Positions 10,263 through 24,278 are shown, numbered from the stretch's first letter. The stretch: 64,000 nucleotides of DNA from Canna indica (GCA_034359265.1 CP136890.1:95505501-95569500); one strand, 5' to 3'. Made by a program: numbers and translations. The notes: generated by a model from the sequence alone, not told the origin.

Positions 10263-12452
10263 ATGGCGTCGTCTACTCTCTGCTTCATGAGGCTGTCTCC
10301 TTTCTCCTCGCCTCCACTTCGCTTCTCCAATGGCGCCCGCCCCCCTCTCTCTCTCATGGCGGTCTCCCTTAAGAGCAAACTCAGTTCCTCCGCGGCCATT
10401 TCCGGCGCCCCCCTTCTACTCCGGCCAAATCCCATTCCAATCCCTTCCTCTTCCTCCTCTTGCAAGCCTTCCGCTCTCACTATCTTCGCCGCCAAGGGTT
10501 ACAAGATGAAGACCCACAAGGTATCTCCTTCCTATGTCCTCGAGCCCCCTTTCATGCATTCTGACGAGGAAAGTTTCTCCTTTTATCTCTCCCAAGGCTT
10601 CAGCGAAGCGATTTCGGGTAACGGGGAAAGGAAAGATTGTTAGGAGGCGGGCCGGGAAGCAGCACTTGTTGGCGAAGAAGAATACCAAGAGGAAGCTCCG
10701 GCTTTCTAAGATGGTAACTTTCTTTCTCTTAATTTTTAGAGGAAAATGGTAGCTTTAGTCTAATCTGCTCTTGCTTTGCTTTTGATGTGCTCGCTCTGCT
10801 TTGATGCTTTATTAAATTTCTTTTATGCTTGTTTGCATTCGCGACAATAATTATACATCTGCAATTGATGTAGTTAGGTTCCCCTTGGTTAGATTTTAGT
10901 TTTGAGGTTCTATATTGTGTATTATGCGTCTGGAAATTCATACTATCTTTTTGATAAATGTATTACATGGTGTTCATAACTTCATCTATACCAAGAGAAT
11001 TGTCATTTTTAGTCATTTATTCATTTCCACGCAGTTTGTGCTAGTATTGCCCAACCTTATTTCATATCCAAGAAAAAGAATGTTTGAGCAACCAGCATAT
11101 GTTCACCTTGGCTTAACGGACTTGTTGAGTAGCGCAAACTTTTAACACTAAGCCTGCCATTTCGATTAAACTTTAAAGTTCAAAAATATCAGTAAATTCA
11201 TCACTTCAGATTTGGATGGTTTAGTAACTAGTACGTAAATAGTGTAATTTCATGGAATTGATTTTGAAACCCTTTCGTCAAGCTTACAACTAGGAACCAC
11301 TGTTCTGATGTGAAGTACCTTTCCTTAAGCAGTTTCTCAGTGATAAATAACTGATTTTGTAGAGTTTTAGATTTATAGTTGTCATTTTGAAAAGAATTTA
11401 TTGTGGCCTATCCCTTACAATCTTTGCATGTGTAGCATGAGAAGGATGGATCCAATTGTCTAAAGCTAGTCTAGCTAATTTTAAATTTCAGTAAAACTAT
11501 GGTACAGCGAAAAACTCACATTTTCTGTTGTTATTTTAATTGATGTTTGGAAATATTAAAAGACTAAGGTAATTGCTCCAAATAAACCAAGAGGAAGTGT
11601 ACATAAATTATGCATGTTATGTATTAATGTGCAAACAATATCATACATTGTGTCATTTCTCTGTTGGATTTCATGATTTAAACAGAAACATATGAGCCTT
11701 CAAGGAACAAACTGTAGTTGGTTTTTGAAAACCACAAAGGAAGTTGCTTGATGCCTTAAATAAAAAGCTATAAACACCTACCTTAAAATATATCAGCTGT
11801 ATTCACAGACACCAGTCTGTGTTCTGGAATATATTATGATGCTTTGCTTTGGGATCATTCTTCTGCATTTTGGCTAATAGTTTTTGTCTCTCTTTTTCTG
11901 GTCATTTCTTTCTAGTTAAATTATCACCAAATTTCATCTAGATACTGGAATGCATTCTGGTGTAAATCTGCTCAGATGATCATGTTTGATATACTTATTT
12001 ACTCGAGAGATCGATATCAAGGATGGCTCTTTCAATATATTTTCACTCTTATATGTTTTGGTTAAGCTATCCATTGCCTTGTAATCATCTCTCCTAACTC
12101 CTAATGAAGTCAATTATTATTTTTTCATTATTTTCATACTTGTAAAAGATTATCAAGTCTTGAACAATTTTTCATGATACTCTATTATTACTTCATGGTT
12201 AAATGCTTTCAACAATCAACAGTAAATAAACCGTTGAACAAAGATTTTACTTACACTGGAGAAAATGTTAGCTCTGAAATCAATTACACATTGTTCACCT
12301 TGTTGAGGCTATTGCTGCCCTGCTTTTCTTATGCTCGAAATATCTTCTGAAGCCAATTCAAATTTTGTTTACAGCATCCAGTTAACAAAAGTGATTATGA
12401 CAACGTAATTGGTGCCCTGCCATACCTCAAAGTGAATCGAAATGCGACTTGA
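10263..12452 (+). CDS. RPL35: Plastid ribosomal protein bL35 (L35), nuclear gene
   Basis: Exons 10263-10520, 10597-10713 and 12375-12452 join in frame to 150 residues and end in TGA. Residues 1 to about 75 are rich in Ser, Pro, Leu and Arg and nearly lack acidic residues, as in a chloroplast transit peptide. From about residue 78 the protein is the small, very basic bL35: [46 protein letters not shown], and a C-terminal [10 protein letters not shown]. It belongs to the large subunit of the plastid ribosome. Intron 1 is only 76 bp, and intron 2 is 1661 bp with no coding sequence seen in it. All introns are GT..AG and fall between codons. The start is the first ATG after the leader, and nothing looks broken. 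Confidence 0.95.
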
Positions 12453-13324
12453 GGGTTTGATGAACTGGCAATGAAGGATCCATCAATTTCTTTGCATTTT
12501 GCTGTTTACATTCTTGATCCATGCTTTGCGTTCAATTATACATTGTAACTTATACATTGTAACTCCGGTTTGCTCACTGATTTTAATATATTTTTTTCTG
12601 CTCAATTTTTATTTCTCTTCTGATGATGATTCATTGTATGTGAAAGTTCCTACCCGTGTTAAAAGCCTGCTCTTGGATCATACTTGAGCAAATCACATTC
12701 TCACTGTCATTATTTTTTAAAACTTCATCATCTACTTTATTTAATTTTGAAGTTAACAATTAATAATTTAATTTTGATCTTAATATATATGTGGCATGAT
12801 AAGTTCTGATAATTAATAATTGGGAAAATTAATGAATATGGAACTATAGGATTATTAACAAATATGTCTTTTATTTTTATTTGAAACAATTGTATTCTAT
12901 AACTTTAAATTTTGTATCAATTATATACTTACATTAGATGACTGTTAATATATCCGTTATATGATAAGTTGATAATAACTATATCTGTTATATGATAACG
13001 TGGAATCTCCCGTCACAATCAAAAAATTATTTTTTTAATCCAAGCTACCACGTCATCAAAATTGTGTTGGCAAGAAAATTAATTTTTTATTTAATCAGAT
13101 TGTCACGTCAACAAAAATGCCCTTGTAACGAATCTATTCTAAATTTTAGCTTTTGTAACAAATTTATCTCAATTTTTAATTTCTCTCTAATCTATCTCAA
13201 ACTTTGGGATTATAATAATTTACTATTGTATGAACCTAGTCCAAAAATAAATATTTCTAACTAAAAAGTGATTGAATTTGACTAGTTTGAGGGGGAAAAA
13301 AGGATTTTGATATTCGGAATTTAA
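12453..13324. other. Downstream region of bL35 and AT-rich spacer
   Basis: The first 200-250 bases are probably the bL35 3' untranslated region. The rest is AT-rich with no gene. TTATATGATAA occurs twice near 12957-12998 as a small duplication. Confidence 0.4.
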
Positions 13325-14140
13325 TGACATGTTTGGTTAGCGAAACCAATTCTGTTTTCATGGTTTCGGTTTCATTGAAATCAAAATTGCTTTCGAAAAC
13401 GTGTTTGGTTTAGCGTTTTCGTGAAACTGAATTGAAACCAGAATGAAAACGAAATCAATTTTCTTAATAAAAATAAAAACACCAAAATGTTATTTTGTGT
13501 GCTTTCGTGACTGTCGGTTTCGTTATTAAAATGCAGTGGTAATTTTGTAATTATAAATATTTTTTATAAAATTAATTAATTTAAAAATAAATCAAACTAT
13601 ATCTAATTTTTAAAAATAAAAATAAAAATCATCATTTTCAACTCAAACTATTATCTTAAATTTACAAATTAATTAAATCAATTTATATCTAATTGACTCA
13701 AATTCAAATTTTAAATAACTCAATTTTTTAAAAATTGATCTATATATAATTTAATCAAAATTAATTTTAAACCATTAGACTTATTTTTTCTGAAATTTTA
13801 TAATAACTATTAATTAACTTTTATATCTAATTGAACAAAAAAATATTAAATTATCAATAACTTAATTAATTAAATCATATAAATATTTTATAGCAATATT
13901 GGCAAACATTGAATTTTGTAAACTAACTAAAATTAATTACTAGTAAAAATGTTCAAGAAAAATTAATATTATTTTTTATAACCAAATAAATATTCACTGA
14001 TTTCAACTAATTATTGTTTTCATTAACCAAATGCATTTTCATAAAACTGAAAACTAGAAAACAAAACCAAATTTTCGAAACTAAGTTTTCAATTTTACTG
14101 AAATCAAACCAAAAAATAATTTTTGCTAACCAAACAACAC
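13325..14140. mobile_element. Tourist/Harbinger-like non-autonomous element, copy 1
   Basis: The left end, GACATGTTTGGTTAGC (from 13326), is mirrored at the right by GCTAACCAAACAACAC (ending at 14140). The element is flanked on both sides by TTAA (13321-13324 and 14141-14144), which fits the TTA/TAA target preference of PIF/Harbinger elements. The inside is AT-rich with no open frame. A diverged second copy of the same sequence lies at about 56915-57960, which confirms that this is a mobile repeat. Confidence 0.7.
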
Positions 14141-14144
14141 TTAA

Positions 14145-15364
14145 CATTTGGAAAGTGATGGACATGAATTGCACCGATCTTAGGTGCAGCCCAAATTGAT
14201 TTTACCGAACTTTTATTTGATTGATAATGTACTTAAAGTGTTGCACCCCTAATTAAGGGATCTTGGCTTTGCCAAATATATGAAGAAAACAAGCATTGAC
14301 AGTTTATGCAATAAATGAATTCCATTCTGGTTTCCTTTCATTTGGTAAATAGTTAATCTGTGAATATAAAGAAACAGATTGACATAATGGATTATGCATT
14401 TATAGCTCTACCTAATTTTCATGATTGACACATTCAGGTGACTAATAAAAGTGAATACATAATAAAGAAATTAGCTGTTAGCAGACTGTTAATTAATCTG
14501 TTAGCTGAAAATTAAACAAATTAAACATGTGGAAATAATTTCAAGTTAATTAAGCTCAATCTGTTAGCTAGCCAAGCTAATGAGTTCCAGGTTGCAACTG
14601 TCAGCTTGTGTTAAAAGCATTGCTAAAGGATGGTGCATGCTCCAAGTCTCCCTCTTTCTTTTTAACCACTTTTATTTCATAATAAATTACAGTGACAAAG
14701 TTGTTTTTGTCACCAAAGACAGACTATTCTTATTATCTCGAATGGTGTTGAGCATTTTTTTCAGCTTGTCGCTGAATATATGTTAACCTTTAATGTGGAG
14801 TCTGGCTTCTTTAACTGAAATGATTACATGAAAGCAGGTTCAACTGACAATTCTGTTTCTTTTCATGTCTTGTTAACATTATAGAATCTTATAATGTTGA
14901 CATGAATTTTGATCATCATGTGCAAAGTTGTAGGACAACATAGGAGTCAGAGTTATCATTCATTGCTATCTGCAACATTTTTACTTCGTCTTTGCCATTG
15001 TTCTAACCTCCTCCTTGTCTTCCTTTCTCTTCCTCCGCATTCTGTATTCAAGCAAGGCATGGACTGCTTCCAAAGTACAAGTTAAAGCCCCAATTCTATT
15101 AGTCGACAGTGAACCGAGAAGAATTAACTTACGGCAAAGACTAAAACTTATAATGCAGCCGACAAAAGCACACATCGCAGTAACAATCTGCACAATAATG
15201 TGAAGGAAAGACATTGACGTCTTCAAAAAAATATTCACATGCTAATAACGTTAAGGGGTTGAATATTTACAGAAGAAAGTCCGAAACCCATCATATATAC
15301 AAAACACAAAGGCAATTCTATATATATACAATTAATCCTCCTTCATTTCACCCTTTGGGGGAGA
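14145..15364. other. Spacer and probable 3' region of ATG11
   Basis: No protein-coding gene is convincing. The right part (about 14950-15364) probably holds the 3' untranslated region of ATG11, which is transcribed leftward. The left part is AT-rich. Confidence 0.4.
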
Positions 15365-18300
15365 TCAGGAAGTGGAATGAATTGTGTCAGGTAGCATCGC
15401 AACTGTCACTATAAAGTATTCACAACCAATAGGAAGATTGTATGTGTTCAAGGCAGCCCCTGGTCCGATAGACCGCCGGTTACTGGTCTCGCTGTTTGAA
15501 GCTTCCAGTTGATCGCCTTGGTGAGTCCTGGTGGATATTGGTGACCGTACTATTAGCCGCTCGATATGCACAATCTGGCCAATTATATATGCTGGTCTGC
15601 TCGAATGCTGTTCCTTAAAAAGTGCAACGGACTCTTCAGAAAGGTAGTAGTTTGGACAGTTACGATTGATTGCTTCGTAGTGCCCAGCAGAGTTTAAAAT
15701 AAAGGCCGCAAGCTCGTGAACTTCAAAACGACCAAAAGTGATTTTCTCCTTATTTGCCTGATAAGAAATTCATCAGCAAATTAGCAATCCAAAGAAATGG
15801 TAGAAAGCAGCTAACTGCACAATGAAACCAATAACAGAAAAATGACCAAATTGCTGCAACCTAATGCCTATCAAGAAAATAACAAGAATGATATAGTATT
15901 GTATTTGCAAATCAGCTCTAAAACACCAGCAGAATCAATAACCAACCTGTTTCTCCAACTGATGTTTGTTGTATAAGCTTTTAAGTAGCTCATTCTTTTC
16001 TTCTAGTTCTCTTAGAAGAGTTCCATGTGCCGTTTCTACCCTAGAACAACGATCTGACAGATCAGCGCGATGGCGGGACAAAAAAGTTACTTTGTCTGCA
16101 AAGACCTTAATGCATGCTTGGAACTCCCTGGTAAAATCATCTTCATCCTCACTAAGAGAACTGAAAATAATGAAAGACAAAAGCAGACATTTAGAGACCA
16201 ATACTAAAAATATTGTATATTAGATATCAAATTCAATAATAAATCAATTGTATTGAGGCTTGTGAGTCATGCATTGAATTAAATAATAAACCTTATTGCC
16301 ACAGTGCCACACCATTAAGTTAAACCACTTTAGAGAACTTGGCAGTAAGGAGCCTTAAAACTACATGTAGGATTCAACTCTTATTGATCAAGCAATTGTC
16401 GCTAATCATGCAAATCTATTAATCATGGAAATCATTATAATTGGTATCAAGACTGAACACTGAGGTGAAGTTAACCATAGTACTTGCTAATTAAAGAAGT
16501 ACAATGACTTTATATGGAAAATGTGATATGTGGTAGATAGTAAAGTAAATTCAGTAGCCAAAATAATGTCTGGAAAGATGGAAACAGCTCAAATAGGAAG
16601 CTTCTGCAATAAAATGTGCTTTTAAGAATGATTTGTCACAAATGGTAATTCCATGGTCAACGATTACCTGGCCAGAGACACAGCCAACGAACGTAATGAG
16701 TCTGCAAAACTGGCAACAGCACCAGGAGAAGTAACACAAGCGCGAAATCGTTCAAACAAGCTGCGCATTTTAACAGCTTTTGAACGCAAAGCATTGTATT
16801 CTGAGGCCCTTCTCTCTGCAGCACATAGATTAGTGCGTGCGTCTTCTCTTGCTTCATGCAGGCAATTCTCCAAGTGAACACAATTCATCTAGCAGGGAAT
16901 GAAAATCAAGCTTTTAAGATGTCTCACTATGTCACAGTATTTCAGATCCATGAAGGTATGCCCATAATAGGATAGAAAAAATTGACAGAAGTTATGTTGT
17001 GGCATTGTTTTTACCAAAAAATGAAAAAATGCACGAGTAGGAGATAGAATATGACTGTGCATGCAGACAGAGAATACGAAGTGCAAGAAGTGAAGGCAAT
17101 AAAAAAGATTTATCAGGATCACATCATGGCATCTACTGCAGATATTATCCCGAAACAAAAACATTGGGCAAATCAGTGAAAAGGGCAATCTACCAACAGG
17201 GCATTGAAAAAAACCCATGAACGAAAAATTAACATCTTTCAAGGCCAAATAACACTGATCATTTGTCAGTCATTAGGATTATTGAGCTGGAGTTTCCAGC
17301 CCATCTGACCCAAAGCCAAGAGAAGAATATCTAGGCCACATCTGAAATTCCACTTTGAGCTTCCTAACAAAAGAATTGGGGTAATTATACTAATGTGTGA
17401 ATATCTACTGCTGCTTTTATATTTGTCCAATGGTTTCTACATCTTTTGTCCCAAAATCTCAACAGTACAATATACTCATGCAACTCCTTGTTTTGCATGT
17501 GAAGTTGGATATTGCCTACTTAACCTCCACATAGCAGGCTACTGGCAAAACAAATCTGAATGCAAATTGCAGGCCTTGCTTGACAAGAATGCTAAGGTGA
17601 ATTCTCCTTTGACCATAAGGAAACTATGCAATTGGTGAATACATTCTAGTTATCATTAGCAGGCAGGTAATTGCTTAGTGCTTACCTTAGCAAATTATGT
17701 TAGCTTGCATTCTATGCAAGAGAGAAGTACCTATCCTTTTGCCAGAGACTAAGTAATGCAAAATTCCTTTATCTTAGACTAAGAAACCATGGGATAGCCT
17801 AGCATTCTTATCCTAATCAAGGATAAAAATAAGAATAAGATCACGAAGTGTAAACCTAGAGACATCATAAGAAGACTAATTTAGTTGCATCATGGAGATA
17901 ATCAATCAAGCAGAATAATCAACGTCCTAAGTCTTAATCACCAACATTGAAACAAATTACCTACTTAATTAAAGACAATAATAGCATCCTCAATTTATCT
18001 AGGTAGACTCCTATAGCTATGATGCTACTAAAAACATACAACACACACATATTGCCAATATTCCGAATCATTACAAGAGCAGAGTATAAATTTAACACAT
18101 AAGACATTTATACATAGATGTATATGGAATGCACTTGAGCAGACTTTCACAGCTTAAGAAGATGAACTATATATACACACACACATAATATGAGGATATA
18201 CATATGTTCTACAGATACTTTTACTGCATTCTAGCAACTAACCTGAGATTCATCAAGAAGATTTCTGCTTTTCTCCAGATCTTTTTTAAGGGAGTCAACC

Positions 18301-21300
18301 TCCTCTGCAGTTGCTTTGAGCTTGCTTTCCATTTCATTACACTGATTTGATTTCTCTGTCAGGGCCTTTTGCAGGTCTAGCATAAGGTCGTCTCTATCTT
18401 TTGACTCCAAAACTGGCTCATCAGAAGTGTCACAAGGTAACATGTTCACAGGAATCCCAGTGTTGCCACCGGATGGATCTTTTGCAATTGTCAGTTCAGG
18501 TGTCATCATTTTCACTGCATCAACAGCAGGACAAACCTGGCTTTCATCCCGAGGTTGCTCTAACATTGATGCATCCATAGGATTATGTGTGGAATCAACA
18601 GAATTAATATTTAGTGTGCCAGAAAGATCTGACATATTCTCATCTCCACCCTCTCCTGGTTTACTTGCTTGTCCATTTATCTTTGGATCCACCAAACCAG
18701 ATGTGCTAGATGCCTCATCCATAGGCATAATTGATGTGTAAGGCATCTGAGTGTCTCCATCTCCAAATATATCCAACTTATAGTCATCATTCTTTGTGGC
18801 TGACATGTCAGAATCCAAAATATCCTTACCAGCTAGCTTTTGCCCCTGCAAATACTGATCTGACAATCTCTGCTCAAGTTCCTTAATCCGTTTTTCATAA
18901 GACAAGCATTGCTCTTGCTTCATATTTAGCATAGACTGAAGGTGATTGGTAAACTCATCCTTCAAATGAAGAGCTTCAGCTGTCTTCTCCTTCACATTTT
19001 TCAACAAACCTTCCTCTGTGTCTTCATCTAAGGAGTCATATCCAATTTCAGCATTGAATGCACATATCATAGCAATTGCTGAAGCAAGGTCAGCTTTTAG
19101 TAGTGCATTTTCAACTTCTAACTTGCTGGTTCCAGCAATATCCACTGATTCACAACCTTCCAAAAATTCCATCTTCTCACCACTCTGTAAAGAACTTTCT
19201 TCAGATTTTGAAATATTGCTAGTGCTACATGAGGCCAAATAACCTCTTTGTGACGCATTCTTGTCGAACTTAGTATTCAAGCCTACCAATGACTGTGGAG
19301 CAAGACGATCCACATCTATCACATCAATTTCCAGCAAGTTCGTATCATAAGGAGCTATATGAACATCACACTGACTAGGTGAATCAAACAATCCCATAGC
19401 TGATAATATATCATTGGGTATGTATTTACTCCATGTTTTGAAGAACACCTCTCGTCTTCTGATCTCAGCTTCCCTCTCTGTTGCAAGCCTTTCTGCCAGT
19501 TGTCCTGCCAGACCCATGTACAACTTCAACGAAGATTTCCTTCTCACAATTTCTGCAAGACAAGCTCTATATGCTTGCCCTATACCATTAACGAATTTCA
19601 AGTTCTCAAACTCCTTGTCTTGATGTCCCATTACCTCTTGAAATGCATGAAGTTCATTCATCATGTCTCTGATGCCAAACTGAACTGACTTGACCTTTTG
19701 CATACTTAGATGCACCAACAAGTTCATATCATTTTTCTTAACCAAACATTTGTCAAGAAACTTCGACATGGCATGATCGCAATTCTGCATATTTGGTATA
19801 TGGCTTTTTTCATGAACATCATATATTCGGCCAAGAGCTGAAACTGCATCATGAGGACGAAGAGTGGGAGAAAGTGGGAGATCTGAATCATCCACTAGTT
19901 TCTTTGCAGTGTCAACATCCTTACTGCACAATAAACATGGGCATCTCACATTAAGAATATTAACAAACCCTAAAGTAAAAAGTATTCAAATGTAATTGTC
20001 AGATAAATTAATGTAGATATCCAAAATGAAATCAAAGCAAGTTTATTGAATACAAATAAGCCCATAGTGAACTTTAGATTAATAAGCATACTTAAGATAT
20101 CTCCATTAAGAAGTTAAGTTGTTCTTATATAGCAAAAATACTCTATAGTGAGTTAGTGACAAAAAAGAAATCATCCCACTTAAGATAACAGCAACTTTCT
20201 GTTACATATGAAAAGAGACAAGAAAATGAAACTGAACTAAAACTATGAAATAGGGAGAAGTATGATGCATGCTCAGAAAAATAAAATAGAGATTGTAATA
20301 TGAAAAGTGATCCTTGTGTATATGATGGGATAGAATGATGGTAAACAAGAATTATAATCTAACCTCAATGACTGCATCACACTCTTCTGGTCATTAAGAA
20401 TCTTGTGATGATTTTTTATTGCATAATCCAATTCTCCCCAACTAGCTGAGCTCATAGTTGAGACTAAGCTCTCCAGTCTTCTCTTGAGTTCGGCAAAGTT
20501 TGTTTTCAGCTGTGTAACTTTAGTTTCAAACTGCCGGTGGGAATTGAAGCAAATAGTAACCCACTTTCTCAGGTCATCCTCCTTCACGAGATCAAACAAG
20601 CACTTACGGCTCCCAGTCTGCAGTCTTGGATGGAGCCTCAAGGAGCCCAGCCTCTGCACATCCCTCTCAAAGTTAGCCAAGAGGTCCGAGTGGCTCCTAT
20701 GCTGCTGAGCAAAGCACCTGGTAAAATCCGTGTATCGTTGGTTTAGCTTCCTAAACGTGTGTTCCAAATTGCCTCGAGCAGTCTCCAATGCCCTACCCTG
20801 TACCTGCTGCTCCCTCAACAATCTCCTGCAGACCTCCAATTTTGCATGAGCGCAGCCATACATGGCGTTGGCGGACTGGAAATGCTGGAGGAACTGTCGC
20901 TCGTACGAGATCAACGCCTTAAGGGCCGGGTCCGGGGCATTGTCCAAAGGGTGGGAGTCCTTGTTGGGCGAGGAAGGCGGAGGAACGGCGGGCTTGGGGA
21001 GCTCGATAGCTTCGGGTGGCGGTCTGGGAGAGTCAGCATGGAGGCGAGTCTTGTTATAGAGGAAAACCTCGCGGTCGTCCTGGGGGAGCTTGTAGTAAGA
21101 CAAGGGCTGCTGCGAATCCAGCGAGGTGTTGCGGCAGAGGAGAAGTTGGTCAACCAAGGCGACGCCACACAAGGCCTCGATTGAGCGCTGGATGGCCTCG
21201 ACCAGGGTAGCGCCATCGCACTCGAACTCTAAGCTGTGCCCGTTCTCGGCAACATGGACGAGGAGCTTCCGACCGAGGACGAATTCCTCGTTAGTGGTGG

Positions 21301-21325
21301 AGGTGATCGTCGACCCGGAACTCAT
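15365..21325 (-). CDS. ATG11: ATG11, autophagy scaffold protein
   Basis: Exons on the minus strand are 21325-20364, 19923-18243, 16888-16668, 16160-15947 and 15757-15365. They sum to 3471 bases, giving 1156 residues, close to plant ATG11 (about 1150). The N-terminal part has a ubiquitin-like stretch (FECDGATLVEAIQ) and then an Atg17-like helical region (DPALKALISYERQF, CRRLLREQQVQ). Residues about 480-930 contain long coiled coils (IKELEQRLSDQ, LQKALTEKSNQ). The C-terminal domain (YIIGQIVHIERLIV, CEYFIVTVAMLPDT) matches the ATG11/FIP200 claw. The protein links the ATG1-ATG13 kinase complex to forming autophagosomes and cargo receptors in the cytoplasm. The in-frame GTG 30 bases upstream is not used; the first ATG is at 21325. 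Introns are 440, 1354, 507 and 189 bp, and none contains a gene. Confidence 0.97.
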
Positions 21326-21930
21326 CTTCCTCCCGTCCCCTTCGCTGCCCCCCACCCCTAAACCGAAACCCTAGAACCGAAAAAATCCGATCTTTACCAA
21401 AGTCATGCAAAGAAAACCCCAAAAGAAGCCTTTTTTCTCTCGAAATCCCTAATCTAACTACTTTTCTTCACTGCAATAATCAACGAAAAGAACAAACAAA
21501 CCACAGATGAATAGATTGGGGAAATTCCAAAAAGAAAAGGAGCGAATTTGCGAGAATCAACAAGGTGGGGCAACCTAATTAGTAATGCAATGAAGAAATC
21601 GATGCGAAATTTGTGCAAGAGAGAGAGGGATGGATTCCTAAAAAGATCAGAAGACACGAAACGGGGGGAATTCGATGAGACCAAATCGTAAACGCTTCCT
21701 TCGTTCGCTCCAGCGCCGGCCGGAATATTATAATATGAGCTGTCCCTCTCTTCTCTCTCTCTCTCTCCCCCTTCGCGGATGCGGATTTGCCTGCAGGGGT
21801 GGATAAAGACGAAGCAGTTTGTGGGGAGAGAGATGTCCGTGCGTGCTAATAATTAGACGAACAAGAGGTTGGGTTGGAGAGGAGAGCAAAACACCCACAC
21901 AAACTACTTCGCCTTATTCTTTTCCTTTTA

Positions 21931-21965
<35 letters not shown>

Positions 21966-22016
21966 GGGAACAAAGCTCTCTCTCTCTCTCTCTCTCATTG
22001 GGAACAAAGCTTGCAG
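21326..22016 (-). promoter_or_regulatory. 5' leader and promoter region of ATG11
   Basis: Directly upstream of the ATG the leader contains AAACCCTAG (about 21367-21375, plus strand), a telo-box-like word. CT microsatellites at about 21745-21768 and 21935-21995 are of the kind common near plant transcription starts. No TATA box can be assigned with confidence. Confidence 0.45.
21931..22010. repeat. CT microsatellite with a duplicated CATTGGGAACAAAGC unit
   Basis: Two runs of (TC)n are each followed by the identical 15-mer CATTGGGAACAAAGC (21962-21976 and 21996-22010), a 34-bp tandem unit. Confidence 0.9.
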
Positions 22017-23552
22017 GTAAAGCAATTCCAAAAACAATATTTTTACCGTTTTTTTTATATTGGATTAATTTTACTTAGTCCAACCCTAATTAATATTTTA
22101 CTATTCGATTCCATCGAACAATTTTATGCTGTGATCTTTAAAATGTATGGCGGTTATAATTAATCTTGATTCTGAAAATTGAATGATAGGAATTGGTCTG
22201 ATGTTATCAATCAATCTCAAATTTCGATTTTTATCAAGAGTTGATCGGGGAATTTGTCACAATTGTCAGCATTTATTATCTGATAACTTTCTAAATTATG
22301 TTATTTTATTATTTCCTTTTATATGAGTATGGTTTTTGGAAATATGAATATGTAAAATTGGTCATTTTCTAAATGTTTAATTAAATTTAATGTAATCGAT
22401 CCGTTATACTTATAATTCCCCAAGCTGGAGAATATGGAATCATACTAGATGTGTATGTGAATAATAGGCAAGAGCTCATAGAATATTCTTGTGATCTCTT
22501 CGTTTTTTTAAAAAAAATATAATACAACATTAATAAATGAAAATTAATCGGATTAATTTTTTTTTAATAAAAATAGAAAGTCATAATAGAATTTAAATTT
22601 TAAATTTCTAAACACCGTACAATATATTACTATCCACGGTTGATTTTGCTCTTGTTTTCTTTAGCATTATAATATTATATTCATGAACTAAACTTTCTAA
22701 AATTTTAGATTTGTCAAGAATTGAAACTTAATGATGAGCAATAGTATTTTTTACTTTAGTGAATTAGAAATTTTTGCTATAGTCGATGATATGTCATTTA
22801 TTTTGTATGAGCATGTAATTTTATTGAGATTTTATTTGATTTCGGACCTATAGCATTTATATTTGTAATATTTAATCAATTAAATTATTTGATTAGCGAC
22901 AATTAAAATAATTATAGTACTAAACTTTTATAAACTATAATTGTGGGTTGTAAATTGGGTTGTAGCACAAAAAATTTGCAAGTCCAATTAACAGTCTACC
23001 AATGATAGAGTTTTCTCTCTTCCTCCCGTTCAAGACAGCCTCCCTCTTCGCTTACGACTCACGATAACCTCCTCTCGCTTGCTGCTCTAGCAATAGTCTC
23101 ATCTCACTCACCACAATCTCCTCCCGCTCGCGACAACCTTCCTTTTCCTTTCGCTCGCAACAGTCTTCCTCTTTCTCTTGATCGCAACAACTTTCCATCC
23201 TCTCGCTCGTGACAACCTCTCTTGCCTATAACAACTTCTCTCTTCTCTATTTGCAACCAACCAAATGGCCATAAATAGAAGTTGTAAGTTTACTTGTAGA
23301 CAACCAAATAGTCAGGTTGCAACTCATATTTGTGAGCATTTGCTTTTGTATGTAAATATTTTTTGCAGCATTTGCTGAGAACAAAACTGAATGTTATACT
23401 CTTATCATGTATTTATGGACATGTAACTTTAGTGTTAGATTTTTAGTCTTATTTATTTATAAAATTATGATATATGAAGAGCAAGGAAACAAAAAATTAA
23501 TAAGTTCTAAATGGATACCTGAAACCTTTGGTATAATGTAGGTGTCGGGTAG
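22017..23552. other. AT-rich spacer with a C/T-rich patch
   Basis: No gene is seen. At 23010-23260 the plus strand is pyrimidine-rich and repeats the idea CTCGC-N-ACAACCT about six times (CTCGCGACAACCTTCC, CTCGCAACAGTCTTCC, CTCGTGACAACCTCTC), a decayed minisatellite. It is bordered by TTGTAAATTGGGTTGTAG on the left and CTTGTAGACAACCAAATAG on the right, which may be weak inverted ends of a small element. Confidence 0.4.
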
Positions 23553-23560
23553 GATCCAAT

Positions 23561-24278
23561 CAGGGGCGGCCCAACAAATATTGTGGCCTAAGGCAAAATC
23601 TTAAAATGATGTCTCTTATTTATTCAATAAAATTAATATATATTTTTATGTAAATTTTATTTTCTAACTTTTTAAAATACAAAACTACTAATTAATATTA
23701 ACAGAAAGGCAAGAGGCAAGGGGCGCGAGGCAAGACGAAGGGAGTCTGATTGTTAGGGAGAATCAAAGAGGTAGAGAAAGTTGGTGGCAGTGGTTGCTTC
23801 GATGCTGCAACCTGGCAACGGTGAGAAAGACAAGAGTTCAGACTACCTCAAAAGACCAGGGTGTGAGAGGCGGAGAGGGAGAACATGAGTGTTTGAGGAG
23901 GTCGGACATTACTTTTATCTAAACTTGTGGACAGTTTATCGTTGGAGGCTTAGAGCGGACGGAAATGGAGACGACGAAGAACCCGAAGATGGAGCAAAAA
24001 AATTATTCAGGTAATCTACAATTACTTCATATCTGATATATCTAATGGCCCTCATGAACCAAGGCTCCCACGAATAGAGAAAGATCAAGGATTGATAAAT
24101 TTCACTTCAGATTTAAATTTCACTATTAGAGTATTAAATATGGAATTACTTCATATTTGATTTAAATTTCACTATTCACATTGATAAGTCCTTGGGAGCC
24201 TAAGGCAATTATTCGCATTGATAAATCCTTGGGGCCTAAGGCAATGACATTATTGGCCTAATGGATGGGCCAGCCTCA
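23561..24278. mobile_element. hAT-like non-autonomous element (718 bp)
   Basis: The left end is CAGGGGCGGCCCAAC and the right end is GGGCCAGCCTCA, whose reverse complement (TGAGGCTGGCCC) matches it imperfectly. Both ends continue inward with GGCCTAAGGC. GATCCAAT (23553-23560) and GAACCAAT (24279-24286) flank it, an 8-bp duplication with one mismatch, the size made by hAT transposases. Inside there is a local duplication of CCTTGGG(A)GCCTAAGGCAAT and no open frame. Confidence 0.7.

Noticed and set aside
10124..10495. 123-codon minus-strand open frame opposite bL35
   Set aside because: It is the antisense shadow of the bL35 first exon and leader.
14981..15238. Minus-strand open frame of 85 codons downstream of ATG11
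   Set aside because: No homology is recognised, and it lies where the ATG11 3' untranslated region is expected.
21326..21355. Ten extra codons upstream of the ATG11 start
   Set aside because: The frame begins with GTG, not ATG, so the start at 21325 is preferred.
21819..22163. 114-codon open frame over the CT microsatellite
   Set aside because: Much of it is Ser-Leu repeats from (TC)n, with no domain.
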